A DNA stretch of 64,000 bases from Chloroflexota bacterium (lineage in GTDB: Bacteria > Chloroflexota > Anaerolineae > Anaerolineales > Anaerolineaceae). Of this stretch, positions 36,516 through 45,245 are shown piece by piece. The stretch covers positions 1 to 64,000 of the forward strand of contig JAKPNN010000035.1 of NCBI GenBank assembly GCA_029548365.1. Reading direction: 5' to 3'. The position numbers were made by a program, and so were the translations under genes. The notes below the pieces were generated by a model. That model was not told where the DNA came from, did not search any database, and worked only from the letters and a program-made list of their open reading frames with translations. The stretch's first letter is position 1, and each line of letters begins with the position of its first letter.

Positions 36516-39500
36516 ATGAAAAAAATAATTTTGAAAGTGTTTACCTTCGTATTGTTGCTCAGCTTCATGGCATCGCCGGTTGTCGCGAAAATGGTGACCG
36601 AACAAGCAAAATCGCCAGATGAACCAAGCTGGGAAAGGCCGCAACGACTTGAGCCTGAATTACTTCCGCAGGAGATCCTGGATAAATTTGAAGGGGGGAT
36701 GACGATTGAAGAATTCTTGGTTCTCAACCAGGGCCCGATCCCGCAAGCTTTGTTGGCTTATGCGGATATCCCGGTTGTTGTTGTGGTGCAACTTGAGAAA
36801 CCTTCGCTGATTGAATATGTTCTTCAGCAGGATTTAAACACACAGAACCGGGCTGACCAGGTTGAGCAAATCGATTATGTTGATGAGCTTAAAAGCGATC
36901 AGGCAGTCGTGCTGGGACAAATTACAGCCACCCGCGGTGCTGAAGTTATCCAAATCGGCGATACCTTTACGAAGACCCTGAATGGCTTTATGCTGCAGGT
37001 TCCAGCAAAGTTGGTTAATGAAATTCGATCTATTTCCGGTGTAAAATCTGTCACCCAAGCGCGGAAGCATGAACCCACTTTAGGCGCGAGTATCCCTTTA
37101 ATTAATGCCGATGATGTGTGGGGTTATATGTATGGCCATAAATTTGGCTTCACCGGTGAAGGTGTGACCATCGCAGTGATCGACACTGGCATTGACTACA
37201 CCCACGCCATGTTTGGCGGTTCAGGCGACCCTGCTGATTACGCGTACAATGACCCCAACATCATTGAAGAAGGCACATTCCCGACGGCGAAAGTGATTGG
37301 CGGTTATGACTTTGCCGGTACGAACTACGATGCAGGCGGAAACACTGGCAGCGTGATTCCTGTTCCGGACGAAGACCCCCTGGATGAATATGGCCACGGT
37401 ACGCATGTGTCCTCAACAGCTGCTGGGTTTGATGTTGGGTTTGGTTCAGGTGTGGCACCGGATGCATTACTGTATGCCGTGAAAGTTTTTGGACGCTCGG
37501 GTTCAACAAACTTAGTCATACATGCCATTGAGTGGGCTATGGATCCTAAAGGTCTGGGGCACCTGGGAGAACCTGTAGATGTGATCAACATGTCCCTGGG
37601 CTCTGATTGGGGTCCGGCAGATGAGTTAGATCCAGAGTATCAGGTCGTTGAAAATGCAACCTCGATCGGTGTGGTGGTGGTGGCATCTGCTGGTAATGCC
37701 GGGAACAGCTCCTATATAGTCGGTTCACCATCGGTTGGTGATTCTGCCATCTCGGTAGCAGCTTCAACCACCGGCTTTCAAACATCACCATACCTTGAAT
37801 ATGAGGATGGAGGCACAAAATCTATTCCCTATACCACATCTTACAATCCCTTTACCGCTACCATTACTGGAGATTTAGTGGATGTGGCTGATTTTGACGA
37901 TGGCGAGTTGTGTGATATCGATGGATTAAATGGAGATGAATTGACCGGCAAGATCGCCTTAATTAAGCGTGGCACCTGTAGTTTCTACGTGAAAATTAAC
38001 AATGCTGAAGACTTGGGCGCAGTGGCTGCCATCATCTACAACAACGCAGCTGGGATCATTTCGATGAATACCGAGGGCTCAACACTACCGGCGGGTTCCA
38101 TTCTCCAAGCGGATGGCGAGCTGTTGAAGGGTAAATCACCCCTCGAAATTTCAATAGGCCCGGATTCAAGGGTAAAGACTTTTCCTGGAGAAGACCCTGA
38201 CACCATCGCGACCTTCTCCTCGCGTGGACCGCGCGGATTTGACTCAAAACTAAAACCAGAAATCACTGCCCCTGGTGTGGCGATTTTTGCTGCTGACATG
38301 GGCAGCGGTAACCTGGGTGTGAGTATGAGTGGCACCTCGATGGCTTCACCGCACGTTGCTGGAGTGGCAGCCTTGATGGTCGAAGCGAATCCATTTTTGA
38401 ATCCTGCACAGATTAAAGCAGCCATGATGAACACAGCGGTAGACTTGGCGGATACAGCAAGTGCACAAATTCCACGTCAAGGTGCTGGCAGGGTTGATGC
38501 GTTCAAATCCGTTAAAACCAGTATCGTTGCTTATGCGGACCCGAAATTGGTCAGCTTGAGCTGGGGCGTGATTGAAATTGCTGATGATTATTCCGATACC
38601 CAAATCATCACCTTAGAAAACTTTAGCCCATTTTTTATTACTCTTAATGTGGACACCCACTTTACGTCATTGTCAGAAGGTGCGACATTGACCCCCGATG
38701 TCAATATAGTGACCGTACCCCCCTTTGGCACAACCAGTGTGAACGTGACCCTGGATCTGGATGCATCGCTCTTGCCCTTTGATTTCGGTACAATTGAAGA
38801 ATACTATGGCTTTGTAACCTTTTCAGCTTGGTGGACACCCTGTGGAGATACCATCAGGGTGCCGTTCTACTTCGTTCCCAGACCATACACCGAGATCATA
38901 GAGCACGATGCAGTTACCCGTTTTGAAGTCAACGATTATGGTTGGGTAGACCTTGAACAACAAGGACCGATTGAATCTGACCTGTGGGCTTTCCCGGTGT
39001 CGCTGGTTTCACCGCAGAACCCTGATGTTTTACCCGCGGCTGATCTGCGTTATATCGGGATGGATTATGGTGGGTCAAGCCCCTACGGAGATATTATCAG
39101 CGCAGCCTTTGCCATGTGGGGCGATGTACACACCAACCAGCCGTTCTTCAACGAGGTCGATCTGTATATTGATACACCCTACGGAAGTGTGGTGAATTTC
39201 AACTACAACTACGCTGCAGCTTCAGGCTCTGGACATGACAACCAGTGGGTTGTCATTCAAGTTGACTTCGCTGATGGGAAGACGTATTTAGGCAGTCCAT
39301 ACACTATTTATGCAGATTACAACTCGGGCATCCAGGAATGGTATTTACCAGCGGACTGGCAGTATGTGGTTGACGAATTTGATTATGAGGTGATCAGCTT
39401 TGACTGGAATGGGGATGACGACTACGGTGGTGCAGCTAGCTTTGACATCTCGAAATGGCCGTTGTCTTGGGTTCTAACCAGTTATAATCCCTATCAAGAA

Positions 39501-39665
39501 GATTTTGGCCTCTTGTTTGCCGTACCCGATTGGTTTGCCTATAAGGCCAGTGGCATCCAGGGGATCATGCTGGTTGATTATCCAGGGAAACCCGGCGCCG
39601 GTCAATCCTACTTTTGGCCCCTTGACCCCTATTTCGCCTATTACATTCCGATCTTTGGGCATTAG
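36516..39665 (+). CDS. Secreted subtilisin-like serine protease (S8) with PA domain
   Basis: About 1049 residues. A signal peptide (KKIILKVFTFVLLLSFMASPVVA) precedes an inhibitor/propeptide region of about 25-180. The S8 catalytic triad is visible: Asp223 in VIDTGIDYTH, His294 in GHGTHVSS and Ser608 in GTSMASPHVAG. A PA (protease-associated) insert lies near 440-545 (GKIALIKRGTCSFYVKINNAEDLGA region). The C-terminal third (about 660-1049) has Fn3-like beta domains and no LPXTG anchor. ATG 36516 has GGAGG upstream. It probably degrades external protein. A terminator follows. Confidence 0.93.
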   Translation: MKKIILKVFTFVLLLSFMASPVVAKMVTEQAKSPDEPSWERPQRLEPELLPQEILDKFEGGMTIEEFLVLNQGPIPQALLAYADIPVVVVVQLEKPSLIEYVLQQDLNTQNRADQVEQIDYVDELKSDQAVVLGQITATRGAEVIQIGDTFTKTLNGFMLQVPAKLVNEIRSISGVKSVTQARKHEPTLGASIPLINADDVWGYMYGHKFGFTGEGVTIAVIDTGIDYTHAMFGGSGDPADYAYNDPNIIEEGTFPTAKVIGGYDFAGTNYDAGGNTGSVIPVPDEDPLDEYGHGTHVSSTAAGFDVGFGSGVAPDALLYAVKVFGRSGSTNLVIHAIEWAMDPKGLGHLGEPVDVINMSLGSDWGPADELDPEYQVVENATSIGVVVVASAGNAGNSSYIVGSPSVGDSAISVAASTTGFQTSPYLEYEDGGTKSIPYTTSYNPFTATITGDLVDVADFDDGELCDIDGLNGDELTGKIALIKRGTCSFYVKINNAEDLGAVAAIIYNNAAGIISMNTEGSTLPAGSILQADGELLKGKSPLEISIGPDSRVKTFPGEDPDTIATFSSRGPRGFDSKLKPEITAPGVAIFAADMGSGNLGVSMSGTSMASPHVAGVAALMVEANPFLNPAQIKAAMMNTAVDLADTASAQIPRQGAGRVDAFKSVKTSIVAYADPKLVSLSWGVIEIADDYSDTQIITLENFSPFFITLNVDTHFTSLSEGATLTPDVNIVTVPPFGTTSVNVTLDLDASLLPFDFGTIEEYYGFVTFSAWWTPCGDTIRVPFYFVPRPYTEIIEHDAVTRFEVNDYGWVDLEQQGPIESDLWAFPVSLVSPQNPDVLPAADLRYIGMDYGGSSPYGDIISAAFAMWGDVHTNQPFFNEVDLYIDTPYGSVVNFNYNYAAASGSGHDNQWVVIQVDFADGKTYLGSPYTIYADYNSGIQEWYLPADWQYVVDEFDYEVISFDWNGDDDYGGAASFDISKWPLSWVLTSYNPYQEDFGLLFAVPDWFAYKASGIQGIMLVDYPGKPGAGQSYFWPLDPYFAYYIPIFGH

Positions 39666-39690
39666 ATACTGCCCAGTAAGGGGTAAAATC

Positions 39691-39722
39691 GAGGCTGCTC
39701 GCAAGGGCAGCCTCTTTTTTTT
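39691..39722 (+). terminator. Rho-independent terminator of the subtilase gene
   Basis: GAGGCTGC and GCAGCCTC form an 8-bp stem with an 8-nt loop followed by eight T. Confidence 0.9.
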
Positions 39723-39726
39723 GTTT

Positions 39727-40110
39727 ATTGAATGGTGATCCCACTCGCTGCGCTCGGGGACAATGATGGTGAATGGTGATCCCACTTCGCGCAGCACTCC
39801 CTGTGCCCTTTAAGGGCGTCGAGCGCCTGCGCTCGGGGACGATGATAGTGAATGGTGATCCCACTTCTCGCAGTACTCCCTGTGCCCTGTAAGCGTATTG
39901 CGCGCCTGAGCTCGGGAACTTCGTAGCTGAGAGCTGAAAGGTGCAAGGTTTTTTTATGAGCCCAAATTCTTAATCCCAAATTCCTGATTTCAAATTCCAA
40001 ATTTTCTGCGGCGGTCGCATGATTTCCCTGTCACCCAATATTTTCTGTAAACCTATTTCAGGACGACACAACCATCACCATTCACCATTTACCATTCACC
40101 AAATTCCCAT
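39727..40110. repeat. Mixed repeat block
   Basis: 39735-39780 and 39838-39860 hold copies of the module GTGATCCCACTCGCTGCGCTCGGGGAC...GATGATGGTGAAT. Two copies of the dispersed element C(T)TCGCGCAGCACTCCCTGTGCCCT lie at about 39785 and 39864. 40068-40102 shows heptamers in the opposite direction (CACCATT, CACCATT, TACCATT). There is no gene between 39722 and 40121. Confidence 0.75.
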
Positions 40111-40121
40111 TGACCTTACCG

Positions 40122-42572
40122 TCAAATGAAGATTACCGCGTTGGATTCATCCGAAGCAGCCAGCATGGTCGCTACCCCGACGACTTCGATGCCCTCAATC
40201 AGCTCTTCGTGTTTGATGCCCATCAGGTCCATCGACATCTGGCAGGCCTGGACGCGGACGCCGTTCTCGATTGCGGTTTGCAGCATGGTGGGCAGCGAAT
40301 CGACGTTCTTTTTCTTCATAATGCCTTTGATCATGGCGGTGCCCATGCCAGCCATATGCATCTGGGAGAGCTTTGCTTTTTGCGTGCCGCGCGGCATCAT
40401 CCAGCCGAACATCCTCTCGATTAAATTTTTCTTAACTGGAACGTGTTCGTTTTTGCGCAGCAGGTTCAGTCCCCAAAAGGTGAAGAACATCGCGCATTGA
40501 TGACCGGAGGCGATCACACCGTTGGCGATGATGCAGCCGGCGATGGCTTTATCGAGGTCACCGGAGAAGATCACCATGGTCTTGTTCTGACCTGAAACTT
40601 GCCCCTCGGCTGGTTTTGCCTGACCTTTCTGGATCCTGGCTACAATTACACCCTTTTCGGTATCGACAGATAGCAGGCGGTTGCCCGTGGATTTTGCCCA
40701 GGCTTCAACGTCGCTGGTGAAGCCAAAATCTGTGGCCTGAACGGTGACGATATCGCCGTCATCCACCTCTTTAATTTTGTTATACAGTTTCAGGATCGGT
40801 CCGGGGCACTGCAGTCCGCAGGCGTCGATGGTGAACTCCCGCGCGCTGACTGTGGTTGTGGGGGGAATCTCCCGCAGGGTCTCTTTGCTGTCGATGGTGA
40901 CATGCTCGTAAACATCAAAATTGGATTGCCGACCCACGGCATGGGAAAAGGTCTTGTAGCCGCCGGTCAGGTTGAAGGCGTCAAACCCCAACTGGATGAG
41001 AGTGCGTACCGCAAAGTAAGAACGCTGCCCGGTCTGGCAGTAGATCAAAACGGGTCGGTCTTTCGGGATTTCGTTGACTTTGTTGCGCAACTGCTGCAGG
41101 GGGACATGGACTGCGCCGTCGATCATACCCAGGGGCAGCTCTTCAGGCAGGCGTACATCTAAGATGGTCGTCCGGGACCGGTCCAGCTTGCTCACCTGGT
41201 CCCAGGTGATGATTTTGGCGTCACCGCGTAAAAGGTTCGCTGCAGAGAAGCCCAGGATGTTGACCGGATCGCGAGATGAATTAAAGGGTGGCGCATAAGC
41301 CAGTTCGAGTTCTTCCAGGTCGTAAACCGTCAGGCCGCCATGGATGGCTGTGGCAATCACGTCAATGCGTTTATCCACGCCCTCCAGTCCGACCGCCTGG
41401 GCGCCGAGGATGTGCCCGTCTTCCTTGAACAGCAGCTTGAGGGACATTGGAGAGGCACCGGGGTAGTAACCGGCATGATTGGAGACGTGGATGATGGTAT
41501 TTAAGTAGGGGATGCTGGCAGATTCGAGGGCTTTGGCGTTCAGACCGACCGAGGCAACGGTCAGGTCAAATACTTTGACCACCGAGGTGCCGATGACGCC
41601 TTTGAAGGCAGATTGCCGCCCGCAGATATGATCCGCTGCCACGCGTCCCTGGCGGCTTGCGGGTCCGGCGAGGGCCAGGTTGGTGCGCTCACCGGTGATA
41701 CGCGCAGTCAATTCGGTCACATCGCCCACAGCATAAATATCGGGGTCGGAGGTTTGCATGTGTTGATTGGTGACCACCGTGCCGCGCAGTCCGAGTTCAA
41801 GCCCAGCATCCGCCGCCAGCTGGTTTTCAGGACGAACGCCGATGGAGAGGATCAACATATGTGTATCCACGCTGCGTCCGCTGGTCAGCTCAACCTGCAT
41901 CCAACCGTTTTCCGCCTGGTGGATGGCTTTCAATCCGTCACCCAGGGCCAGGCGGATGCTCTTGAAGGTCAGGTGCTGATGAACCAGGGCTGCCATCTCG
42001 TAGTCGATGGGCGCCAGAACCTGGTTGAGCAGTTCAATTAACGTCACCTCAATCCCGCGATGGTGCAGGTTTTCAGCGATTTCCAGCCCGATGAAGCCGC
42101 CACCGACGACCACCGCGCGAGGGGGTTTTTCCTGATCGATATAGTCTTTGATGGCATCCATGTCTGGCATATTACGCAGGGTAAACACGCCTGGCAGGCT
42201 CACGCCCGGCAGGGTTGGGATGATCGGCGCCGCGCCGGGAGACAGCACCAATTTATCGTAACTTTCTTCGTAGGTGCTGCTGGTTTCAATGTTGCGTACA
42301 GTGATTGTTTTCTGCGCCCGGTTAATGCGGATGACCTCATTGTTAACCCGTACATCGATATTGAGCAAGCCTTTCAGGTCCTGGGGGGTGACCACCAGCA
42401 ATCTCTCCCGATCATGAATGACCTCACCGATGTGATAGGGCAGGCCGCAGTTGGCGAAGGATACGTAAGGACCCCGCTCCAGCATAAGAATTTCAGCATG
42501 TTCGTCCATGCGACGCAATCGGGCTGCTGTACTGGCTCCGCCGGCTACACCACCAATAATGACTGCTTTCAT
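40122..42572 (-). CDS. FAD-dependent CoA-disulfide reductase-rhodanese-TusA-DsrE fusion
   Basis: An 816-residue polyprotein-like enzyme. Domain 1 (about 1-455) is a flavin disulfide reductase: IIGGVAGGASTAARL (FAD), NCGLPY with active Cys42, VVVGGGFIGLEIAE (NAD) and AVGDVTE. Domain 2 (about 460-550) is a rhodanese with IYCQTGQRS (Cys about 511). Domain 3 (about 575-650) is TusA-like with CGLQCPGP. Domain 4 (about 660-816) is DsrE/DsrF-like with VQACQMSMDLMGI. It probably handles persulfide or polysulfide and CoA disulfide in the cytoplasm. GAGGAG precedes ATG 42572. Confidence 0.93.
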   Translation of the reverse strand: MKAVIIGGVAGGASTAARLRRMDEHAEILMLERGPYVSFANCGLPYHIGEVIHDRERLLVVTPQDLKGLLNIDVRVNNEVIRINRAQKTITVRNIETSSTYEESYDKLVLSPGAAPIIPTLPGVSLPGVFTLRNMPDMDAIKDYIDQEKPPRAVVVGGGFIGLEIAENLHHRGIEVTLIELLNQVLAPIDYEMAALVHQHLTFKSIRLALGDGLKAIHQAENGWMQVELTSGRSVDTHMLILSIGVRPENQLAADAGLELGLRGTVVTNQHMQTSDPDIYAVGDVTELTARITGERTNLALAGPASRQGRVAADHICGRQSAFKGVIGTSVVKVFDLTVASVGLNAKALESASIPYLNTIIHVSNHAGYYPGASPMSLKLLFKEDGHILGAQAVGLEGVDKRIDVIATAIHGGLTVYDLEELELAYAPPFNSSRDPVNILGFSAANLLRGDAKIITWDQVSKLDRSRTTILDVRLPEELPLGMIDGAVHVPLQQLRNKVNEIPKDRPVLIYCQTGQRSYFAVRTLIQLGFDAFNLTGGYKTFSHAVGRQSNFDVYEHVTIDSKETLREIPPTTTVSAREFTIDACGLQCPGPILKLYNKIKEVDDGDIVTVQATDFGFTSDVEAWAKSTGNRLLSVDTEKGVIVARIQKGQAKPAEGQVSGQNKTMVIFSGDLDKAIAGCIIANGVIASGHQCAMFFTFWGLNLLRKNEHVPVKKNLIERMFGWMMPRGTQKAKLSQMHMAGMGTAMIKGIMKKKNVDSLPTMLQTAIENGVRVQACQMSMDLMGIKHEELIEGIEVVGVATMLAASDESNAVIFI

Positions 42573-42661
42573 GTGTGTTTACTCCTCGTAGTAAAAAGAT
42601 AATTGAAAAATTCTATGCAGGTCGATGTTGATAATTTTCAACAAATTATACTCTGGTTAAA

Positions 42662-42853
42662 TTAATTTTTCGGAGTGTTTGCATCTTCATGGGGATAATC
42701 GTCGAGTTCCTCTACTGTGGTTAAGATCATATCCACGCACAGAATCTGGATCGTGAGCGTCATACCAGGTGGTACGCGCAACTTCCTTTCAATTAGCCTA
42801 TGCAGAGGGTTGAAAAGAATTTGAATAATCGGTTGATGAAGCATCATAATCAT
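42662..42853 (-). CDS. Doubtful small ORF, 63 residues
   Basis: An open frame of 63 codons with no ribosome site and no recognised family. The C-terminal half (PPGMTLTIQILCVDMILTTV, then an acidic tail) looks protein-like, but it may be chance. It lies downstream of nothing on its strand. Included at low confidence. Confidence 0.2.
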   Translation of the reverse strand: MIMMLHQPIIQILFNPLHRLIERKLRVPPGMTLTIQILCVDMILTTVEELDDYPHEDANTPKN

Positions 42854-42895
42854 TTATCGTAAATACGATTTTGACTAATTTTATGACATTTGTTG

Positions 42896-42990
42896 GGGTA
42901 ACCCTTCGCGCAGCACTCCCTGTGCCCTGCAAGGGTTTTGAGCTGTGGTTGCACCCTTCGGGTTGGGCAGACCTCCGTGTCTGCCCCTAC
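42896..42990. repeat. Dispersed element copy
   Basis: CTTCGCGCAGCACTCCCTGTGCCCTGCAAGGGT at about 42904-42936 (in pieces shared with 6438 and 39785). It is followed by GGGCAGAC-CTCCGT-GTCTGCCC, a perfect hairpin near 42964-42985 that parallels the GGGCGGAC/GTCCGCCC pair at 6490-6530. The surrounding gap (42573-43091) has no other identifiable feature. Confidence 0.65.
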
Positions 42991-43091
42991 TCCTCCTATG
43001 GGGAAGATAAAACACAAAACAATTTAACAAAAAAGAGTTGACGGATCAAGCCTGTTGTGCTAAAATGCTCTTGATAGCAGAATGAGCTTGT

Positions 43092-43164
<73 letters not shown>

Positions 43165-43219
43165 TTCTGAACACACGAAGGCTGGTATCCACAAGCCGGG
43201 TATCAGCTTTTCTTTTACT

Positions 43220-43291
43220 GGCGACGTAGCCAAGTTGGCAAGGCAGGGGTCTGCAAAACCCTCATCACGGGTTCGAGTCCCGTCGTCGCCT
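43220..43291 (+). tRNA. tRNA-Cys (anticodon GCA)
   Basis: Acceptor GGCGACG pairs with CGTCGCC. The anticodon arm GGGGT-CTGCAAA-ACCCT gives anticodon GCA. The T arm has GGTTCGAGTCC. No CCA is encoded; discriminator base T. It is followed by a terminator hairpin at 43304. Confidence 0.95.
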
Positions 43292-43303
43292 TAAGATTAA
43301 CGA

Positions 43304-43331
43304 AGCACTCCGGTTAGCGGGGTGTTTTTTT
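43304..43331 (+). terminator. Terminator after the tRNA pair
   Basis: GCACTCC and GGGGTG (with a G-T pair) form a short stem followed by seven T. Confidence 0.75.
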
Positions 43332-43489
43332 GTCACGGGTGTGCGATTGGGTTGTGCCCATGCGTTCAAATCCCTCCACAAACGGGGGTGCTTTGGGTGC
43401 AAACACTGCGTCAGCCGGATGTCGGGAAAATTCAGGGCGGGCGATGGTGAAGCTGGTAATTTTATATAAAAGATTAACAATGAAATCTC

Positions 43490-43518
43490 TTGCATATTTT
43501 TCAGCCCAGGTGTATGAT
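43490..43518 (+). promoter_or_regulatory. Promoter of the TetR regulator gene
   Basis: TTGCAT (43490-43495) and TATGAT (43513-43518) with a 17-base spacer; the start site would be near 43525. Confidence 0.55.
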
Positions 43519-43528
43519 TATTGTACAA

Positions 43529-43542
43529 ACCGACTGGTCGGT
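43529..43542 (+). promoter_or_regulatory. Palindromic operator, candidate TetR-family binding site
   Basis: ACCGAC-TG-GTCGGT is a perfect inverted repeat and is extended by a second GTCGG. It lies just downstream of the -10 box and upstream of the regulator gene, which suggests autorepression. Confidence 0.6.
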
Positions 43543-43577
43543 CGGTATCAACCAAGAACGTGGAGATGAGTTCGCTT

Positions 43578-44177
43578 ATGACAAACCAGGTGCGCGGTGC
43601 TGATACACGGCAATCAATTTTAGATGTGTCATTGAGCCTGTTCTCGAAAAATGGCTACGACGCTACCAGTGTAGCGAAAATATGCCAGCAAGCGCAGATC
43701 AGCAAAGGCGCGTTTTACCACCATTTTCCTTCTAAACAGGACCTATTCCTGGCATTAATGGAAACCTGGCTATCAACAGTGAACAGCTTCTTTCAACACG
43801 CTGATCAATCCGCTACTGTGCCCCAAATTTTAGAAAACATGGTGGCTTTATCCGGTGGATTATTTGATGCGCTTGAGAGGGGATTTCCGATTTTGTTGGA
43901 ATTCTGGACCCAGGCCAGCCGACATCCGGCAGTGTGGGAAAAGGCCGTAGCCCCTTACAAACGCTATTTAGACTTGTTTTCCAGGTTGATTCAATCCGGG
44001 ATTGACGAAGATTCCTTCCATCGCGGGATTGACCCGGAACACACAGCCAGGATTCTGACATCAATGGTGATGGGTTTGCTTTTGCAGGCGACTTTTGATC
44101 CGCATGGCGCAAACTGGCAGGAAGTCACCACGTTTGGGTTAAATCTTATGATTAACGGACTGGAGAGTGAAAAATGA
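43578..44177 (+). CDS. TetR/AcrR family transcriptional regulator
   Basis: About 199 residues. The N-terminal helix-turn-helix is TRQSILDVSLSLFSKNGY followed by ATSVAKICQQAQISKGAFYHHFPSK, the standard TetR DNA-binding pattern. The C-terminal ligand domain is all helical. ATG 43578 is chosen because GGAGATGAG lies 7 bases upstream; ATG 43566 is too close to it. Its stop overlaps the next gene by 4 bases (ATGA), so it likely controls itself and the adjacent SDR enzyme. Confidence 0.9.
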   Translation: MTNQVRGADTRQSILDVSLSLFSKNGYDATSVAKICQQAQISKGAFYHHFPSKQDLFLALMETWLSTVNSFFQHADQSATVPQILENMVALSGGLFDALERGFPILLEFWTQASRHPAVWEKAVAPYKRYLDLFSRLIQSGIDEDSFHRGIDPEHTARILTSMVMGLLLQATFDPHGANWQEVTTFGLNLMINGLESEK

Positions 44178-45175
44178 ATTTAATAACTGGTGCAGCCGGG
44201 CACATCGGAAATGTATTGGTGCGGGAGTTGCTTTCCCGTGGCGAGAAGGTGCGGGCATTGATCCTGCCGGGCGAAGATACCCAATCGCTGGATGGTTTGC
44301 CCGTCGAGCGGGTTGAAGGGAACGTGCTGGAGCTGGATTCCCTGCGCGCAGCCATGCAGGATGTGGACGTGGTCTTTCACCTGGCAGCCCTGGTTTCGAT
44401 CACAAAAGATCAGGAAGACCTGGTACGCAAAGTGAATGTCGACGGCACCAGGAATGTGATTGACGCTGTAAAAGACGCTCGGGTCCGAAAATTGGTGTAT
44501 ACTAGCTCGATTCATGCGCTGGAGCGTCCGCCAATCGGCACACCCGTCAATGAAGCATTGAACTTTGACCCGGAAAACGCGGCCGGTGTTTATGATCGAA
44601 CCAAAGCAGAGGCATCGCTGCTGGTCAAGCAGGCTGCCAGGGAGGGACTGGACGCTGTTATCCTGTGCCCGACTGGCGTTATCGGGCCCTATGATTATCG
44701 CCGCTCAGAAGTGGGTGAGCTGATCCTCTCATTTATGCAAAAAAGGGTCACTTTCCTGATCGAAGGGGCTTATGATTTTGTCGATGTGCGCGACGTGGTC
44801 ACAGGTCAAATTTTAGCGCGAGATTACGCCCAACCCGGTGAGACTTATATCCTTGGCGGCGAACGCATTGAATTGAAACTCATGCATGATTTGGTTAAAA
44901 AAGTAACCGGGAAGGATACTAAAGTGTTGTCTTTCCCCTTGCCAGTGGCTTTGGTTGTTGCCCCAATAGCAGAGCTGTATTACAAGATCACAAAAACCAG
45001 GCCACGGTTCACGCGTTATTCGATTGAGACCGTGATCAGTAATTCGGAAATCTACTCGGATAAAGCCAAAGCGGAATTGGGCTACAAACCGCGCTCGTTG
45101 GTGAACAGCATCGCTGACACTGTACGTTGGTGGTGGGATAACCTGGGACTGACCCGGCGGTCATTGCGTTTGTAA
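44174..45175 (+). CDS. NAD(P)-dependent epimerase/dehydratase (extended SDR)
   Basis: A 333-residue extended short-chain dehydrogenase. TGAAGHIGNVLVREL is the Rossmann glycine motif. YTSSIHALERPP and YDRTKAEASLLVK supply the catalytic Ser and Tyr-x-x-x-Lys. It resembles dihydroflavonol-4-reductase-like and 3-beta-HSD-like enzymes; the substrate is unknown. Transcriptionally coupled to the TetR regulator upstream. Followed by a strong terminator. Confidence 0.88.
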   Translation: MNLITGAAGHIGNVLVRELLSRGEKVRALILPGEDTQSLDGLPVERVEGNVLELDSLRAAMQDVDVVFHLAALVSITKDQEDLVRKVNVDGTRNVIDAVKDARVRKLVYTSSIHALERPPIGTPVNEALNFDPENAAGVYDRTKAEASLLVKQAAREGLDAVILCPTGVIGPYDYRRSEVGELILSFMQKRVTFLIEGAYDFVDVRDVVTGQILARDYAQPGETYILGGERIELKLMHDLVKKVTGKDTKVLSFPLPVALVVAPIAELYYKITKTRPRFTRYSIETVISNSEIYSDKAKAELGYKPRSLVNSIADTVRWWWDNLGLTRRSLRL

Positions 45176-45200
45176 ACTGTTTTTCTTCAGCATTGGGATA

Positions 45201-45230
45201 ACAAGGCACCCTTACGGGTGCCTTGTTTTT
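45201..45230. terminator. Terminator between SDR and mutM genes
   Basis: ACAAGGCACCC, TTAC loop, GGGTGCCTTG and five T. It is flanked by convergent genes. Confidence 0.9.
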
Positions 45231-45245
45231 ATGACTGGATAGCCA

